DNA of 6,294 nucleotides from Methanosarcina sp. (GTDB lineage Archaea; Halobacteriota; Methanosarcinia; Methanosarcinales; Methanosarcinaceae): NCBI GenBank assembly GCA_017883485.1, contig JADGNM010000162.1, forward strand, positions 1-6,294, given 5' to 3'. A program made the position numbers and the translations under genes. A model generated the notes under the pieces. That model was not told the origin of the DNA. It saw only the letters and a list, made by a program, of their open reading frames with translations, and ran no database searches. Position 1 is the stretch's first letter. Every line of letters starts with the position of its first letter. Of the stretch, positions 1 through 6,230 are shown piece after piece.

Positions 1-83
1 ATGGGGCTAATATTATATTTTATCTGTGATTCTATCTATGATTTTTGAGAAAGATTTTAGAAATTTGCTTTTACCATCGAATT

Positions 84-497
84 TTAAGAGGATACAAAAA
101 AAGTAATTAACTCTTCTCTCTCAAGGTCACACTCTTTCTTCTCTGGCAGGTTGCAAGCTTCCGGAACTCTTTGCGTGCTCCTGTACGCTGTCATAGTTCC
201 ATCGAAACCTGCAAGAACATAGAGTAAAATCAGAGCTTCTCCTTCGTAGTCTCGCTCATACAGCCTTGAGAGCACAAGGCAGTCGGCATGAACCTCCTTT
301 TGCAGGATACATAAGATATTTTTTCTGCAGTGTGTATCATTGAGCGAAGATCCCAAATTACAATCCCTGCAGTCAATGAGAATGGTTTTTCGGTTTTTCG
401 TTTGTTTTACTCTGTATGAACAAATTTCTTCATCTTTATTCTGCTCAGTAAAATGGCCCTGCTTAAGGCTGATAAAAGTATTCTGAAGTTTTGACAT
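84..497 (-). CDS. Small cysteine-containing protein, resembles the N-terminal domain of archaeal type II/IV secretion ATPases
   Basis: The frame is open from a TTG at 512; the first ATG is at 497 and gives 137 residues starting MSKLQNTF. I prefer the ATG, although neither start has a good ribosome site (a G5 run lies just before the TTG). In numbering from the TTG, the sequence has Cys31, a C48-RD-C51 pair, Cys62 and then a LSRLYERDYEGEAL stretch at 81-94. This order (a CxxC after a short beta-rich stretch, another Cys about 11 residues on, then an ERxYE helix) recalls, from memory, the N-terminal domain of large archaeal pilus/secretion ATPases. No Walker A or B ATPase core follows: the frame stops about 40 residues after the motif. 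It may be a stand-alone domain or the remnant of a longer gene. No signal peptide or membrane segment is evident. The function is unknown; the coding call is fairly secure, the family link tentative. Confidence 0.6.
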   Translation of the reverse strand: MSKLQNTFISLKQGHFTEQNKDEEICSYRVKQTKNRKTILIDCRDCNLGSSLNDTHCRKNILCILQKEVHADCLVLSRLYERDYEGEALILLYVLAGFDGTMTAYRSTQRVPEACNLPEKKECDLEREELITFFVSS

Positions 498-639
498 TAT
501 GCTCAGAATCAAACCCCCGTATCCGGACTAACTTCCGAATTAAACTTCAAATGTAATAAACTTTTTCTATGTATTGAAAATGTGAACTATCCATTAAAAT
601 TATAAAATTTAATTATTCAAAATTCTGTGCAATTCCTTT

Positions 640-765
640 TAGTTGTAACGGTTTTTCCCCCCGAGTTTCGCTTCGGGAGCACGAGGTCCTTTTCGCTGCG
701 CTCAAGAAGACTAATTTATTGGCGTAGTTCTTTCCGCGTCTTTCTGCGTTTTCCGCGGGTGCTAA
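640..765. repeat. G+C-rich intergenic repeat-like block with imperfect 10-nt units
   Basis: Three adjacent imperfect decamers of the form TTTCYGCGTY occupy 731-757 (TTTCCGCGTC, TTTCTGCGTT, TTCCGCGG). A short inverted repeat CCCGA (660-664) / TCGGG (673-677) lies at the other end, and two related TTCGCT motifs occur near 668 and 690. Base composition differs sharply from the AT-rich flanks. From memory, similar sequence recurs between genes in Methanosarcina genomes and is often mis-annotated as short hypothetical proteins; I cannot verify that here. Boundaries are approximate. Confidence 0.5.
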
Positions 766-838
766 GACTCGATTGAATTTTTCCTTGCCCTTAAATGTTT
801 TTCTGATTGTAAATGAAGGTTTTGAGGAGTATTTTGAC

Positions 839-844
839 AAAAAA
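839..844 (-). terminator. Candidate oligo-T terminator for the DUF2117 gene
   Basis: A run of six T on the minus strand lies about 78 nt past the DUF2117 stop codon. Archaeal RNA polymerase commonly terminates at such runs. An AT-rich inverted repeat (GTAATT at 879-884, AATTAC at 893-898) lies between the stop and the T run. Assigned by position and composition only. Confidence 0.3.
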
Positions 845-921
845 GTATTTTTGATCCACTGTATTTGAATTCTTAACTGTAATTAATCTCAAAATTACGT
901 GCCTATTTTGGAATCGATAAA

Positions 922-2091
922 CTAATATTCAATAATGGCTTCGATCGCAGGTTCTGCAAGTCTCAAAACGTCTTTTTTGAAAGAATGTATATCCTTTAAA
1001 ACAACTGCGGTTTCTCCCCTGAAGAGTTCATCCTTTAATTTTTTCCCCACGATGTCATCTTTTCCTGCTGCCAGCCTGAGCACGATAGAACCCGGAAAGA
1101 TTTCGGTATGGCATGTGAGGTTATCGCAATCCCCGTCTGTAATTCCGAGAATAGGAATCCCAAGCCTAAGGAGTATATCGCCTGCTATGGCTGTAGTATC
1201 GTCTCCCACCGTAACTGCAAGTTCGGCGCCCATAGCCAGTTCAAAGACAAATTCTGCAGCATGGTCTATGAGCACTACTTTTCCTGTCCCAGGCATGGAA
1301 CATGAAGTCGAATTCCGAGAGCTTATACTTTGTTTTTGGGCTTGAAGAGCAAAGAAGTTACTCCTTCTCAGGTTTCCGCTCTTTACCCAGGCTTTTGCGA
1401 GATCAATTGGAGCTCTTTTTTCGTAATTATGAAGTTTTTCAAGTCCGTGTTCTTTAATCTCTCCCCCTTTGATTGCGACAATGAAGCCGTTTTCGGAAAC
1501 TACGCTTATCTCGGAAGATAGGGCTTTTCCAATTACAATTCCATTTACCAGGATTTTTTCTCCCGGAAAGACTCCCGCAAGCTTACGGACAATTCGGGTT
1601 TTACCGGTTTCCGGATACTTTTTCATACAAATTGAGTTTTGAAGGGGCAGAGGGATTTCGGCAGAAAGTCCTAAAACCTCAGAGATCTTTTCAAGGGACT
1701 CTCCGGCTTTTTTATTTAGAGGTAGTAATTTTCCATCGGCAGACTCAGGACTTTCTATATGGATAAGAGGTTTCGTCTCCGGCTCTCTGATACGAGCAGC
1801 AACCATTTTGCCGAATATTTTTCCAGTCTCAACTGTTTTCCCCCTGTTCAGGAGGCATACAAGATCTGAGGCCTCAAAAAGGTATTCAATACAGGCGCTG
1901 GGTTTCAGGTGCTGATTTATGTCTATAACGTCTTCAAGTCCTGAATCAAGAACAGCTGCCTTTCCCATGGCCCCTCCGAGCTTTGCCTCTACTTTGCCCG
2001 TGCAGGAAAGCTTCTCAAGGATTCTTTTTGCCTCTCCCGAATCTATCACTTCGGGTCCGTGGATTACCAGACCAATTTTCATATTCAACAT
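922..2091 (-). CDS. DUF2117 family protein (uncharacterised archaeal protein)
   Basis: This encodes 389 residues from the ATG at 2091, or 386 from the ATG at 2082 (MKIGLVIHGPEV), which I favour because the TATA box sits about 26 nt upstream of 2082. Conserved-looking blocks, in 389-residue numbering, are HGPEVIDSG (11-19), a glycine-rich GGAMGKAAVLDSGLED (39-54), LNRGKTVETGK (81-91), VTVGDDTTAIAGDIL (293-307) and GIPILGITDGDCDN (311-324). The acidic and glycine-rich C-terminal blocks suggest a nucleotide- or metal-binding fold, but no activity is known to me. A less conserved, Ser- and Gln-rich linker (about 240-270) separates the halves. No signal peptide or membrane helix is visible, so it is probably cytoplasmic. 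It is transcribed divergently from the metallo-hydrolase and appears monocistronic. The family name is from recognition, not a search. Confidence 0.82.
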   Translation of the reverse strand: MLNMKIGLVIHGPEVIDSGEAKRILEKLSCTGKVEAKLGGAMGKAAVLDSGLEDVIDINQHLKPSACIEYLFEASDLVCLLNRGKTVETGKIFGKMVAARIREPETKPLIHIESPESADGKLLPLNKKAGESLEKISEVLGLSAEIPLPLQNSICMKKYPETGKTRIVRKLAGVFPGEKILVNGIVIGKALSSEISVVSENGFIVAIKGGEIKEHGLEKLHNYEKRAPIDLAKAWVKSGNLRRSNFFALQAQKQSISSRNSTSCSMPGTGKVVLIDHAAEFVFELAMGAELAVTVGDDTTAIAGDILLRLGIPILGITDGDCDNLTCHTEIFPGSIVLRLAAGKDDIVGKKLKDELFRGETAVVLKDIHSFKKDVLRLAEPAIEAIIEY

Positions 2092-2102
2092 TTTAAAAAG
2101 GA

Positions 2103-2114
2103 ATAAATATATTA
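2103..2114 (-). promoter_or_regulatory. TATA box of the DUF2117 gene
   Basis: On the minus strand the sequence reads TAATATATTTAT here. Its centre is about 26 nt upstream of the second in-frame ATG (2082) but only about 17 nt upstream of the first (2091). Archaeal TATA boxes centre about 25-27 nt before the transcript start, so this placement fits a leaderless mRNA starting at or beside 2082. Confidence 0.45.
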
Positions 2115-2143
2115 ATGTGAATCTTTTATGATTGATTCTCTCT

Positions 2144-2164
2144 TCATATTATTCCCTAATATGA
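2144..2164. promoter_or_regulatory. Perfect 8-bp inverted repeat, candidate operator
   Basis: The arms TCATATTA (2144-2151) and TAATATGA (2157-2164) are exact reverse complements separated by TTCCC. The dyad sits in the divergent intergenic region, about 30 nt upstream of the DUF2117 TATA box and about 70 nt upstream of the hydrolase TATA box. This is a typical place for a dimeric regulator site. No T run follows and no gene ends beside it, so a terminator is unlikely. The regulator is unknown. Confidence 0.4.
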
Positions 2165-2230
2165 TTTCCAATTGACGCTGAAGCAGACATTAAAAATTAA
2201 TTAGCCGGTCACCTGCAGAAAATTAAATTA

Positions 2231-2240
2231 GATATAAATA
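2231..2240 (+). promoter_or_regulatory. TATA box of the UPF0173 hydrolase gene
   Basis: The sequence GATATAAATA lies after an A-rich stretch that could serve as BRE. The predicted transcript start is near 2261, giving a short leader of about 17 nt that just holds the ribosome site at 2267-2270. Confidence 0.55.
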
Positions 2241-2277
2241 CCTCTTGACAAAAATCGTATTATAGCGAGGCAAAGAG

Positions 2278-2970
2278 ATGGCTAACGTAAAGATTACCTG
2301 GCTTGGGCATGCTGCTTTCCTGCTCGAAGCTGAAAAGAAAGTACTGATAGACCCTTTTATTTCCGGAAATCCAGTGGCTCCATGCGGCCCTGAAGAACTG
2401 AATCCTGACATCATCGCCGTAACTCATGGGCACGGAGACCACCTGGGAGACACCATAGAAATAGGAGCCAGAACTGGCTCCCGGATATTTTCCATTCATG
2501 AAGTTGCAAACTATATCAAGTCAAAAGGCGTCTTTGCAGAGGGTATGAATAAGGGAGGTACAGTAAACGTGGAAGGCACAACCTTAACCATGACTGATGC
2601 ACTCCATTCGTCATCGATTGATGCCTCAGGTTTCAGTTTCGATGGAGGCTGCCCGGCAGGTTTTGTAATAGGCATTGGAGGCCGTTCCATTTATCATGCA
2701 GGGGATACGGCTGTTTTTGGGGATATGCAGCTTATTGGTGAAATGTATAAACCAGAAATAGCTCTTCTGCCCATAGGGGATAGGTTTACCATGGGAATAA
2801 ATGAAGCCTTAAAAGCCGTAGAACTTATCCGACCCAAAATCGTTGTGCCAATGCACTATAATACCTTTGATGTAATCAGGCAAGATCCAGTTGCTTTCAA
2901 ACAGGTAGTTGAAGCAAAAACTGGAGCGAAGGTTTTTATTATGAAGCCGGGAGATTCAATCGAGGTCTGA
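2278..2970 (+). CDS. UPF0173 metal-dependent hydrolase, metallo-beta-lactamase fold
   Basis: This is a 230-residue cytoplasmic protein, about the usual length for the UPF0173 (YtkL-like) branch of the metallo-beta-lactamase superfamily. The metal-binding signature is intact: H50-G-H52-G-D54-H55, then H110, H140-AG-D143 and H193 in PMHYNTF. These positions match the two-metal site of the fold. The family block [11 protein letters not shown] is at 167-177, and the N-terminal strand [16 protein letters not shown] is typical. The ATG at 2278 is well supported by GAGG at 2267-2270, seven bases upstream, the clearest Shine-Dalgarno in the window. The physiological substrate of this family is not established; ester, phosphoester or lactone hydrolysis are all possible. 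It is divergent from DUF2117 and is followed after 97 bp by the LarA pair on the same strand. An inverted repeat and T run lie in that gap, so co-transcription is uncertain. Confidence 0.93.
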   Translation: MANVKITWLGHAAFLLEAEKKVLIDPFISGNPVAPCGPEELNPDIIAVTHGHGDHLGDTIEIGARTGSRIFSIHEVANYIKSKGVFAEGMNKGGTVNVEGTTLTMTDALHSSSIDASGFSFDGGCPAGFVIGIGGRSIYHAGDTAVFGDMQLIGEMYKPEIALLPIGDRFTMGINEALKAVELIRPKIVVPMHYNTFDVIRQDPVAFKQVVEAKTGAKVFIMKPGDSIEV

Positions 2971-2998
2971 AGTGTATATTCAATGTGCAGAAAGCGCA

Positions 2999-3017
2999 AG
3001 TTTAAATTTTTGAAACT
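2999..3017 (+). terminator. Weak inverted repeat with T run after the hydrolase gene
   Basis: The arms AGTTT (2999-3003) and AAACT (3013-3017) flank a loop containing five T (3007-3011). The site begins 29 nt after the hydrolase stop. It could terminate that transcript, but the stem is short and AT-rich. Confidence 0.25.
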
Positions 3018-3047
3018 CTATGTTAACTTAACAATTAATAGTAATAA

Positions 3048-3054
3048 TATAAAA
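3048..3054 (+). promoter_or_regulatory. Candidate TATA box of the first larA-like gene
   Basis: TATAAAA lies 14 nt before the GTG start at 3068, closer than expected for that codon. It is centred about 29 nt upstream of the in-frame ATG at 3080, which would suit a leaderless transcript from there. A second TATA-like tract (TTTAAATTTTT, from 3001) would give a leader of about 40 nt for the GTG. The two readings cannot be separated from sequence alone. Confidence 0.35.
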
Positions 3055-3067
3055 TCCTAGCACGAAT

Positions 3068-4330
3068 GTGACTACAAATATGAAAAAGATTCCATTAGCT
3101 TTCGGAAACATGGCACTTGAACTGGAAATCCCTGAGAGGAATCTCTCCAGCGTTATTCTGCCTTCGGAACCTGAAATAAAAGAAGAAGCGGACTTTCTGA
3201 TTAAAAAAGCGCTCGAAAGCCCCATAAAAAGCAAGAGGCTTTCGGAAATCGTAAAACCCGATTCAAGGATTGCAATCATAGTAAGCGACGTCACCAGGCC
3301 GACTCCGACTGCAAAAATCCTTCCTCCTTTGCTTGAAGAGCTTCATCTGGGAGGGGCAAAGAATGAGAATATTACCATTGTGTTTGCCCTGGGACTTCAC
3401 CGCCTGCAGACTAAGGAAGAGTGCCGACTGCTTGTAGGAAAAGATATCTTCGAAAGCATAAGATGCGTTCAGCATGATAGAAAAAGATGCAGGTCTCTCG
3501 GGGAGACGAGTTTCGGAACGCCGGTTGAAGTATTTGAAGAAGTACTTGACTCCGACCTGATCATAAGTACAGGAACACTGGAATTTCATTATTATGCGGG
3601 GTATGCAGGGGGAGGAAAGTCTATACTTCCAGGAGTCAGTTCGGAAAGAACCATACTTTCATATCATAGCCTTTATAGCAAGCTCTTTGAAGGTCCCCCT
3701 CTTTCAGGTAGAATCGACAGTCCGGCAAGACAAAATATTGAGGAAGCTGCAAAGATTTCATGCCTTAATTTTATTCTCAATGTCGTAATCAACAGTAAAA
3801 AACAAATAGTTGCTGCTGTTGCCGGGGATTTTATCGAGGCCCACAGGAAAGGAGTCGAGATTGTAGATTCCATGTACAAGATACCTGTAGAGCCTGCTGA
3901 TGCAGTAATAGTTTCCTGCAGCGGCTTCCCGAAGGATATCAATCTTTTCCAGGCTACAAAGTCCCTCGAGAATGCAATCCCTGCCGTCAAAAAAGGAGGT
4001 TCGATAGTTCTTGTAGCCGAATGTAGTGAAGGAATCGGAGATCATGTCTATGAGCGCTGGAGCAGGGAATGCAAAACTCCTGATGAAGCAATAGAGAAAT
4101 TCAGGGGATGTTTTGAGTTCGGTGGGCATAAAGCTGCTATTGTCGGAAGGACTGCAAAAGAGTTCAAACTTTATCTTGTCTCAAAACTTCCAGATTCAGA
4201 AAGCAGAAAAGCCTTCTTCACACCTGTAAAAAGTATTGAAAAAGCACTTGAAGTGGTCCTTTCCGAAAACCCGGAGGCTAAATTTCATATTATGCCTGAC
4301 GGAGGATGGACCCTGCCTGTAAAGAGATAA
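3068..4330 (+). CDS. LarA-family (DUF2088) nickel-pincer racemase/epimerase homolog, copy 1
   Basis: This 420-residue protein has the length of lactate racemase LarA, which interconverts D- and L-lactate by hydride transfer on a nickel-pincer nucleotide. Key residues are present: SDVTRP with D74 and R77, H111 in GLHR, H174 and K184 in FHYYAGYAGGGK, H200, and Q295 and K298 in FQATK. H174, K184 and H200 carry the same numbers as in Lactobacillus plantarum LarA, where the lysine holds the cofactor covalently and H200 ligates nickel. Residue 294 is Phe where that enzyme, from memory, has Tyr. Residues 201-222 differ from copy 2 and carry three extra residues. The GTG start at 3068 lines up with the ATG of copy 2 and shares GCACGAA just upstream; an ATG at 3080 is the alternative. 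There is no Shine-Dalgarno. The substrate could be lactate or another alpha-hydroxy acid. Confidence 0.88.
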   Translation: MTTNMKKIPLAFGNMALELEIPERNLSSVILPSEPEIKEEADFLIKKALESPIKSKRLSEIVKPDSRIAIIVSDVTRPTPTAKILPPLLEELHLGGAKNENITIVFALGLHRLQTKEECRLLVGKDIFESIRCVQHDRKRCRSLGETSFGTPVEVFEEVLDSDLIISTGTLEFHYYAGYAGGGKSILPGVSSERTILSYHSLYSKLFEGPPLSGRIDSPARQNIEEAAKISCLNFILNVVINSKKQIVAAVAGDFIEAHRKGVEIVDSMYKIPVEPADAVIVSCSGFPKDINLFQATKSLENAIPAVKKGGSIVLVAECSEGIGDHVYERWSRECKTPDEAIEKFRGCFEFGGHKAAIVGRTAKEFKLYLVSKLPDSESRKAFFTPVKSIEKALEVVLSENPEAKFHIMPDGGWTLPVKR

Positions 4331-4406
4331 AAGGAGAACTATAGTATATTTTACAATTTATTGCTTCTATAATTTCAGTATCAAAACGGAAAACATTGGC
4401 ACGAAC

Positions 4407-5663
4407 ATGACTGAAAAAATAAGAAAGATATCGCTCGGTTTTGGAAGCGCAGCGCTTGAACTGGAAGTCCCTGAGAGGAACATCTCCAGCGTAATCCTGC
4501 CTTCCGAGCCTGAGATAAAAGAAGAAGCAGCTTTTCTTGTCAAAAAAGCTCTTGAAGATCCTATAAAAAGCAAGCGGCTTTCAGAGATTGTGAACCCGGA
4601 TTCCAGGATTGCAATCATAGTAAGCGATGTCACAAGGCCGACACCTACTGCAAAGATACTGCCGCCTCTGCTTGAAGAGCTTTATCTGGGAGGGGCAAAG
4701 AATGAAAATATATTCATTGTCTTTGCGCTCGGGCTCCACCGCCAGCAGACCGAAGAGGAATCGAAAAGACTGGTCGGGGAGAATATATACAAAAGGATCC
4801 GCTGCATCCAGCATGACACCAGCAGGTGCAAACGTATCGGTATGACTTCCCGCGGAACCCCTATTGAAATCCTTGAAGATGTCATGGATGCAAATATAGT
4901 CATAGGCACCGGAAGCGTCGAATTCCATTATTACGCAGGATACAGCGGAGGGGCAAAGTCAGTACTTCCGGGCATAAGTTCGAGAGAGACCGTAATCACA
5001 AATCACAAAATGATGATTGACGAGAATGCTGTTTCCGGAAGGGTTGACGGAGATGTCAGGCAGGATATGGAAGAAGCCGCAAAAATATTTGGCCTTGACT
5101 TTATCCTGAATGTGGTGCTTGATAGCAAAAAAGAGATAGTTTCTGCCGTTGCCGGAGACTTTATTGAGGCTCACAGGAAAGGAACCGAAGTTGTTGATTC
5201 AATGTACAAGATACCTGTTGAGCCTGCTGACGCAGTTATAGTTTCCTGCGACGGCTTTCCGAAGGACGTCAACCTTTTCCAGGCAAATAAGGCCCTTGAC
5301 AACGCGACCCAGGCAGTAAAAGAAAGTGGTTTCATTATCCTTGTGGCCGAATGCGCAGAAGGAATAGGAAACCAGGTTTATGAGTGCTGGAATCGGGAAT
5401 GTCGGAGCCCTGATGATGCAATCGAGCGTTTCAAGCAGTGTTTTGAGTTCGGAGGACATAAAAGTGCAATCGTTGCAAAAATTGCAAAAAAATTCAAGCT
5501 TTACCTCGTATCAAAGCTTCCGGAGGAACAAACTAAGTCTGCATTCTTTATTCCGATGCCAGGCTTGAAGGAAGCCCTTTCTGCAGTCCTTTCGGAAAAG
5601 CCTGATGCAAAGATTCACCTTATGCCTCACGGAGGGCAGACGCTGCCAGTCAAAAAATACTAA
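4407..5663 (+). CDS. LarA-family (DUF2088) nickel-pincer racemase/epimerase homolog, copy 2
   Basis: This 418-residue protein is about 69% identical to the preceding gene by hand alignment, so the pair is a tandem duplication. Catalytic and cofactor positions are kept: D74 and R77 in SDVTRP, H111, H174, K184 in GYSGGAK, H200, and Q292 and K295 in FQANK; F291 replaces the Tyr expected from L. plantarum LarA. The segment after H200 (KMMIDENAVSGRVDGDVRQD) looks more like the usual LarA pattern than copy 1 does. The C-terminal MPHGGQTLP ending is shared with copy 1 (MPDGGWTLP). The gene starts 76 bp after copy 1 and has no good Shine-Dalgarno, so the two are probably co-transcribed. No signal peptide is seen, so it is cytoplasmic. 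Activity would need the LarB/LarC/LarE cofactor pathway encoded elsewhere. The family call is strong; the substrate is unknown. Confidence 0.9.
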   Translation: MTEKIRKISLGFGSAALELEVPERNISSVILPSEPEIKEEAAFLVKKALEDPIKSKRLSEIVNPDSRIAIIVSDVTRPTPTAKILPPLLEELYLGGAKNENIFIVFALGLHRQQTEEESKRLVGENIYKRIRCIQHDTSRCKRIGMTSRGTPIEILEDVMDANIVIGTGSVEFHYYAGYSGGAKSVLPGISSRETVITNHKMMIDENAVSGRVDGDVRQDMEEAAKIFGLDFILNVVLDSKKEIVSAVAGDFIEAHRKGTEVVDSMYKIPVEPADAVIVSCDGFPKDVNLFQANKALDNATQAVKESGFIILVAECAEGIGNQVYECWNRECRSPDDAIERFKQCFEFGGHKSAIVAKIAKKFKLYLVSKLPEEQTKSAFFIPMPGLKEALSAVLSEKPDAKIHLMPHGGQTLPVKKY

Positions 5664-5669
5664 ATAAAA

Positions 5670-5674
5670 TTTTT
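5670..5674 (+). terminator. Candidate oligo-T terminator of the larA-like pair
   Basis: Five T lie seven bases after the stop of the second larA-like gene, and a second T5 run lies at 5743-5747. No hairpin precedes either, which fits the oligo-T termination of Archaea but is weak evidence by itself. Confidence 0.3.
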
Positions 5675-5818
5675 GTAGTAGAGATTATGTTTCAAGGATT
5701 TAAAGAGTTGATAGTCTAATATTGATGTTTTACTCGCGCTTCTTTTTGCAGGTATGATTCTAAAAAGCAGTTTATAATATCAAGATGTGCCAGGATGGCA
5801 GATCCGAAGCTCAAACAA

Positions 5819-5830
5819 GTATATATATAA
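5819..5830 (+). promoter_or_regulatory. TATA box of the 96-residue orphan gene
   Basis: The alternating TATATATATAA tract is centred about 28 nt upstream of the ATG at 5853. The spacing predicts a transcript that starts at or within a few bases of that ATG, i.e. leaderless. This also argues against the upstream in-frame GTG at 5787, which lies before the promoter. Confidence 0.6.
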
Positions 5831-5852
5831 CCTTTTTTATACCTTTGATATT

Positions 5853-6143
5853 ATGATAATGGAGAAAACAGCTAGAGAAATGTACGCAAAGAATCGCGAA
5901 AAAATCATGCAAAAGGCAAGGAATTCCAATCGCGGTTTTTTTGGTGTGGGATTTTATAATAATGGCAGCGTTTCTCTTTCGACAACAAGTACAAAACCAG
6001 AAATTTATTTTAATGATAATCCTGAGTTTCACATCCAGGTGCCGTGTAACAGATTACTAAATTATCGTTATCTCGATGAGCTATTCACCGAAGCACTTAA
6101 TAATTACCTTGTTACTGGTAGAAAATTCATTGTTGATAAATGA
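5853..6143 (+). CDS. Hypothetical protein, 96 residues, unknown family
   Basis: I do not recognise this protein. The frame is open from a GTG at 5787, but the TATA box at 5819-5830 puts transcription start beside the ATG at 5853 (MIMEKTAREM); the ATG at 5859 is two codons further. The 96-residue product has a basic, helix-prone N-terminus (about 1-25), a middle rich in Asn, Ser and Thr with beta-strand character (GFFGVGFYNNGSVSLSTT), and a C-terminal helix around YLDELFTEALNNYL. It has one Cys, no CxxC pair, and no signal peptide or membrane segment. The sequence is more AT-rich than the larA-like genes, as is common for lineage-specific or acquired genes. Possible 3' hairpins follow at 6163-6193. 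Coding is likely from the frame length, ordered composition and promoter fit. Confidence 0.6.
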   Translation: MIMEKTAREMYAKNREKIMQKARNSNRGFFGVGFYNNGSVSLSTTSTKPEIYFNDNPEFHIQVPCNRLLNYRYLDELFTEALNNYLVTGRKFIVDK

Positions 6144-6162
6144 GTGATTCACTTCGAATTAT

Positions 6163-6193
6163 CCTTTATTAAAGGCTCATCTGGCTCTGCCAG
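6163..6193 (+). other. Two adjacent small perfect hairpins after the orphan gene
   Basis: CCTTT-ATT-AAAGG (6163-6175) and CTGGC-TCT-GCCAG (6181-6193) are both exact 5-bp stems with 3-nt loops, five bases apart, beginning 20 nt past the stop codon. No T run follows. They may shape the 3' end of the mRNA or be chance. Confidence 0.25.
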
Positions 6194-6230
6194 GAAAGAC
6201 TAGTGCATCGATTCGGAAATATATCCATAA

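Larger units (their letters stand above)
513..921. other. Intergenic region without a convincing gene
   Basis: This stretch separates two minus-strand genes. The part nearest the small cysteine protein (about 513-612) is AT-rich and would carry its promoter; a TATA-like tract lies near 594-607 on the minus strand, implying a leader of about 75-80 nt. The middle (about 640-765) is markedly G+C richer and repeat-like (listed separately). The last part (about 838-921) is AT-rich downstream sequence of the DUF2117 gene. A 75-codon minus-strand frame across the middle has only a TTG start and a low-complexity, highly basic product, so I do not call it a gene. Confidence 0.6.

Noticed and set aside
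1..48. 15-codon frame from the ATG at position 1
   Set aside because: Too short, with no promoter context or recognisable content.
613..840. 75-codon minus-strand frame over the G+C-rich intergenic block
   Set aside because: It has only a TTG start, a low-complexity basic product and lies over repeat-like DNA; it reads as a spurious frame.
935..1521. Plus-strand frames opposite the DUF2117 gene
   Set aside because: They lie antisense to a gene with recognisable conserved blocks and give Ser/Pro-rich products without family resemblance.
4331..4336. AAGGAG, a strong Shine-Dalgarno-like sequence just after the first larA-like stop
   Set aside because: No start codon follows at a usable distance and the next gene begins 70 bases later, so it serves no visible gene.
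3028..4633. Two similar 88-residue minus-strand frames (3028-3294 and 4367-4633)
   Set aside because: Their similarity comes from lying opposite the near-identical N-terminal parts of the duplicated larA-like genes, so it is not independent evidence for a gene pair.
5788..5810. TGCCAGGATGGCAGA, resembling the 5' end of a tRNA
   Set aside because: No matching acceptor 3' strand, anticodon arm or T arm follows; only a 5-bp hairpin (TGCCA-GGA-TGGCA) can be drawn.
5787..5852. Upstream GTG start for the orphan protein (118 residues)
   Set aside because: It would start before the only good TATA box, and the extra 22 codons have no ribosome site.
5788..6195. 8-bp direct repeat TGCCAGGA on both sides of the orphan gene (5788-5795 and 6188-6195), as possible insertion-site marks
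   Set aside because: Too short to exceed chance over 400 bases, and no recombinase or terminal inverted repeats accompany it.
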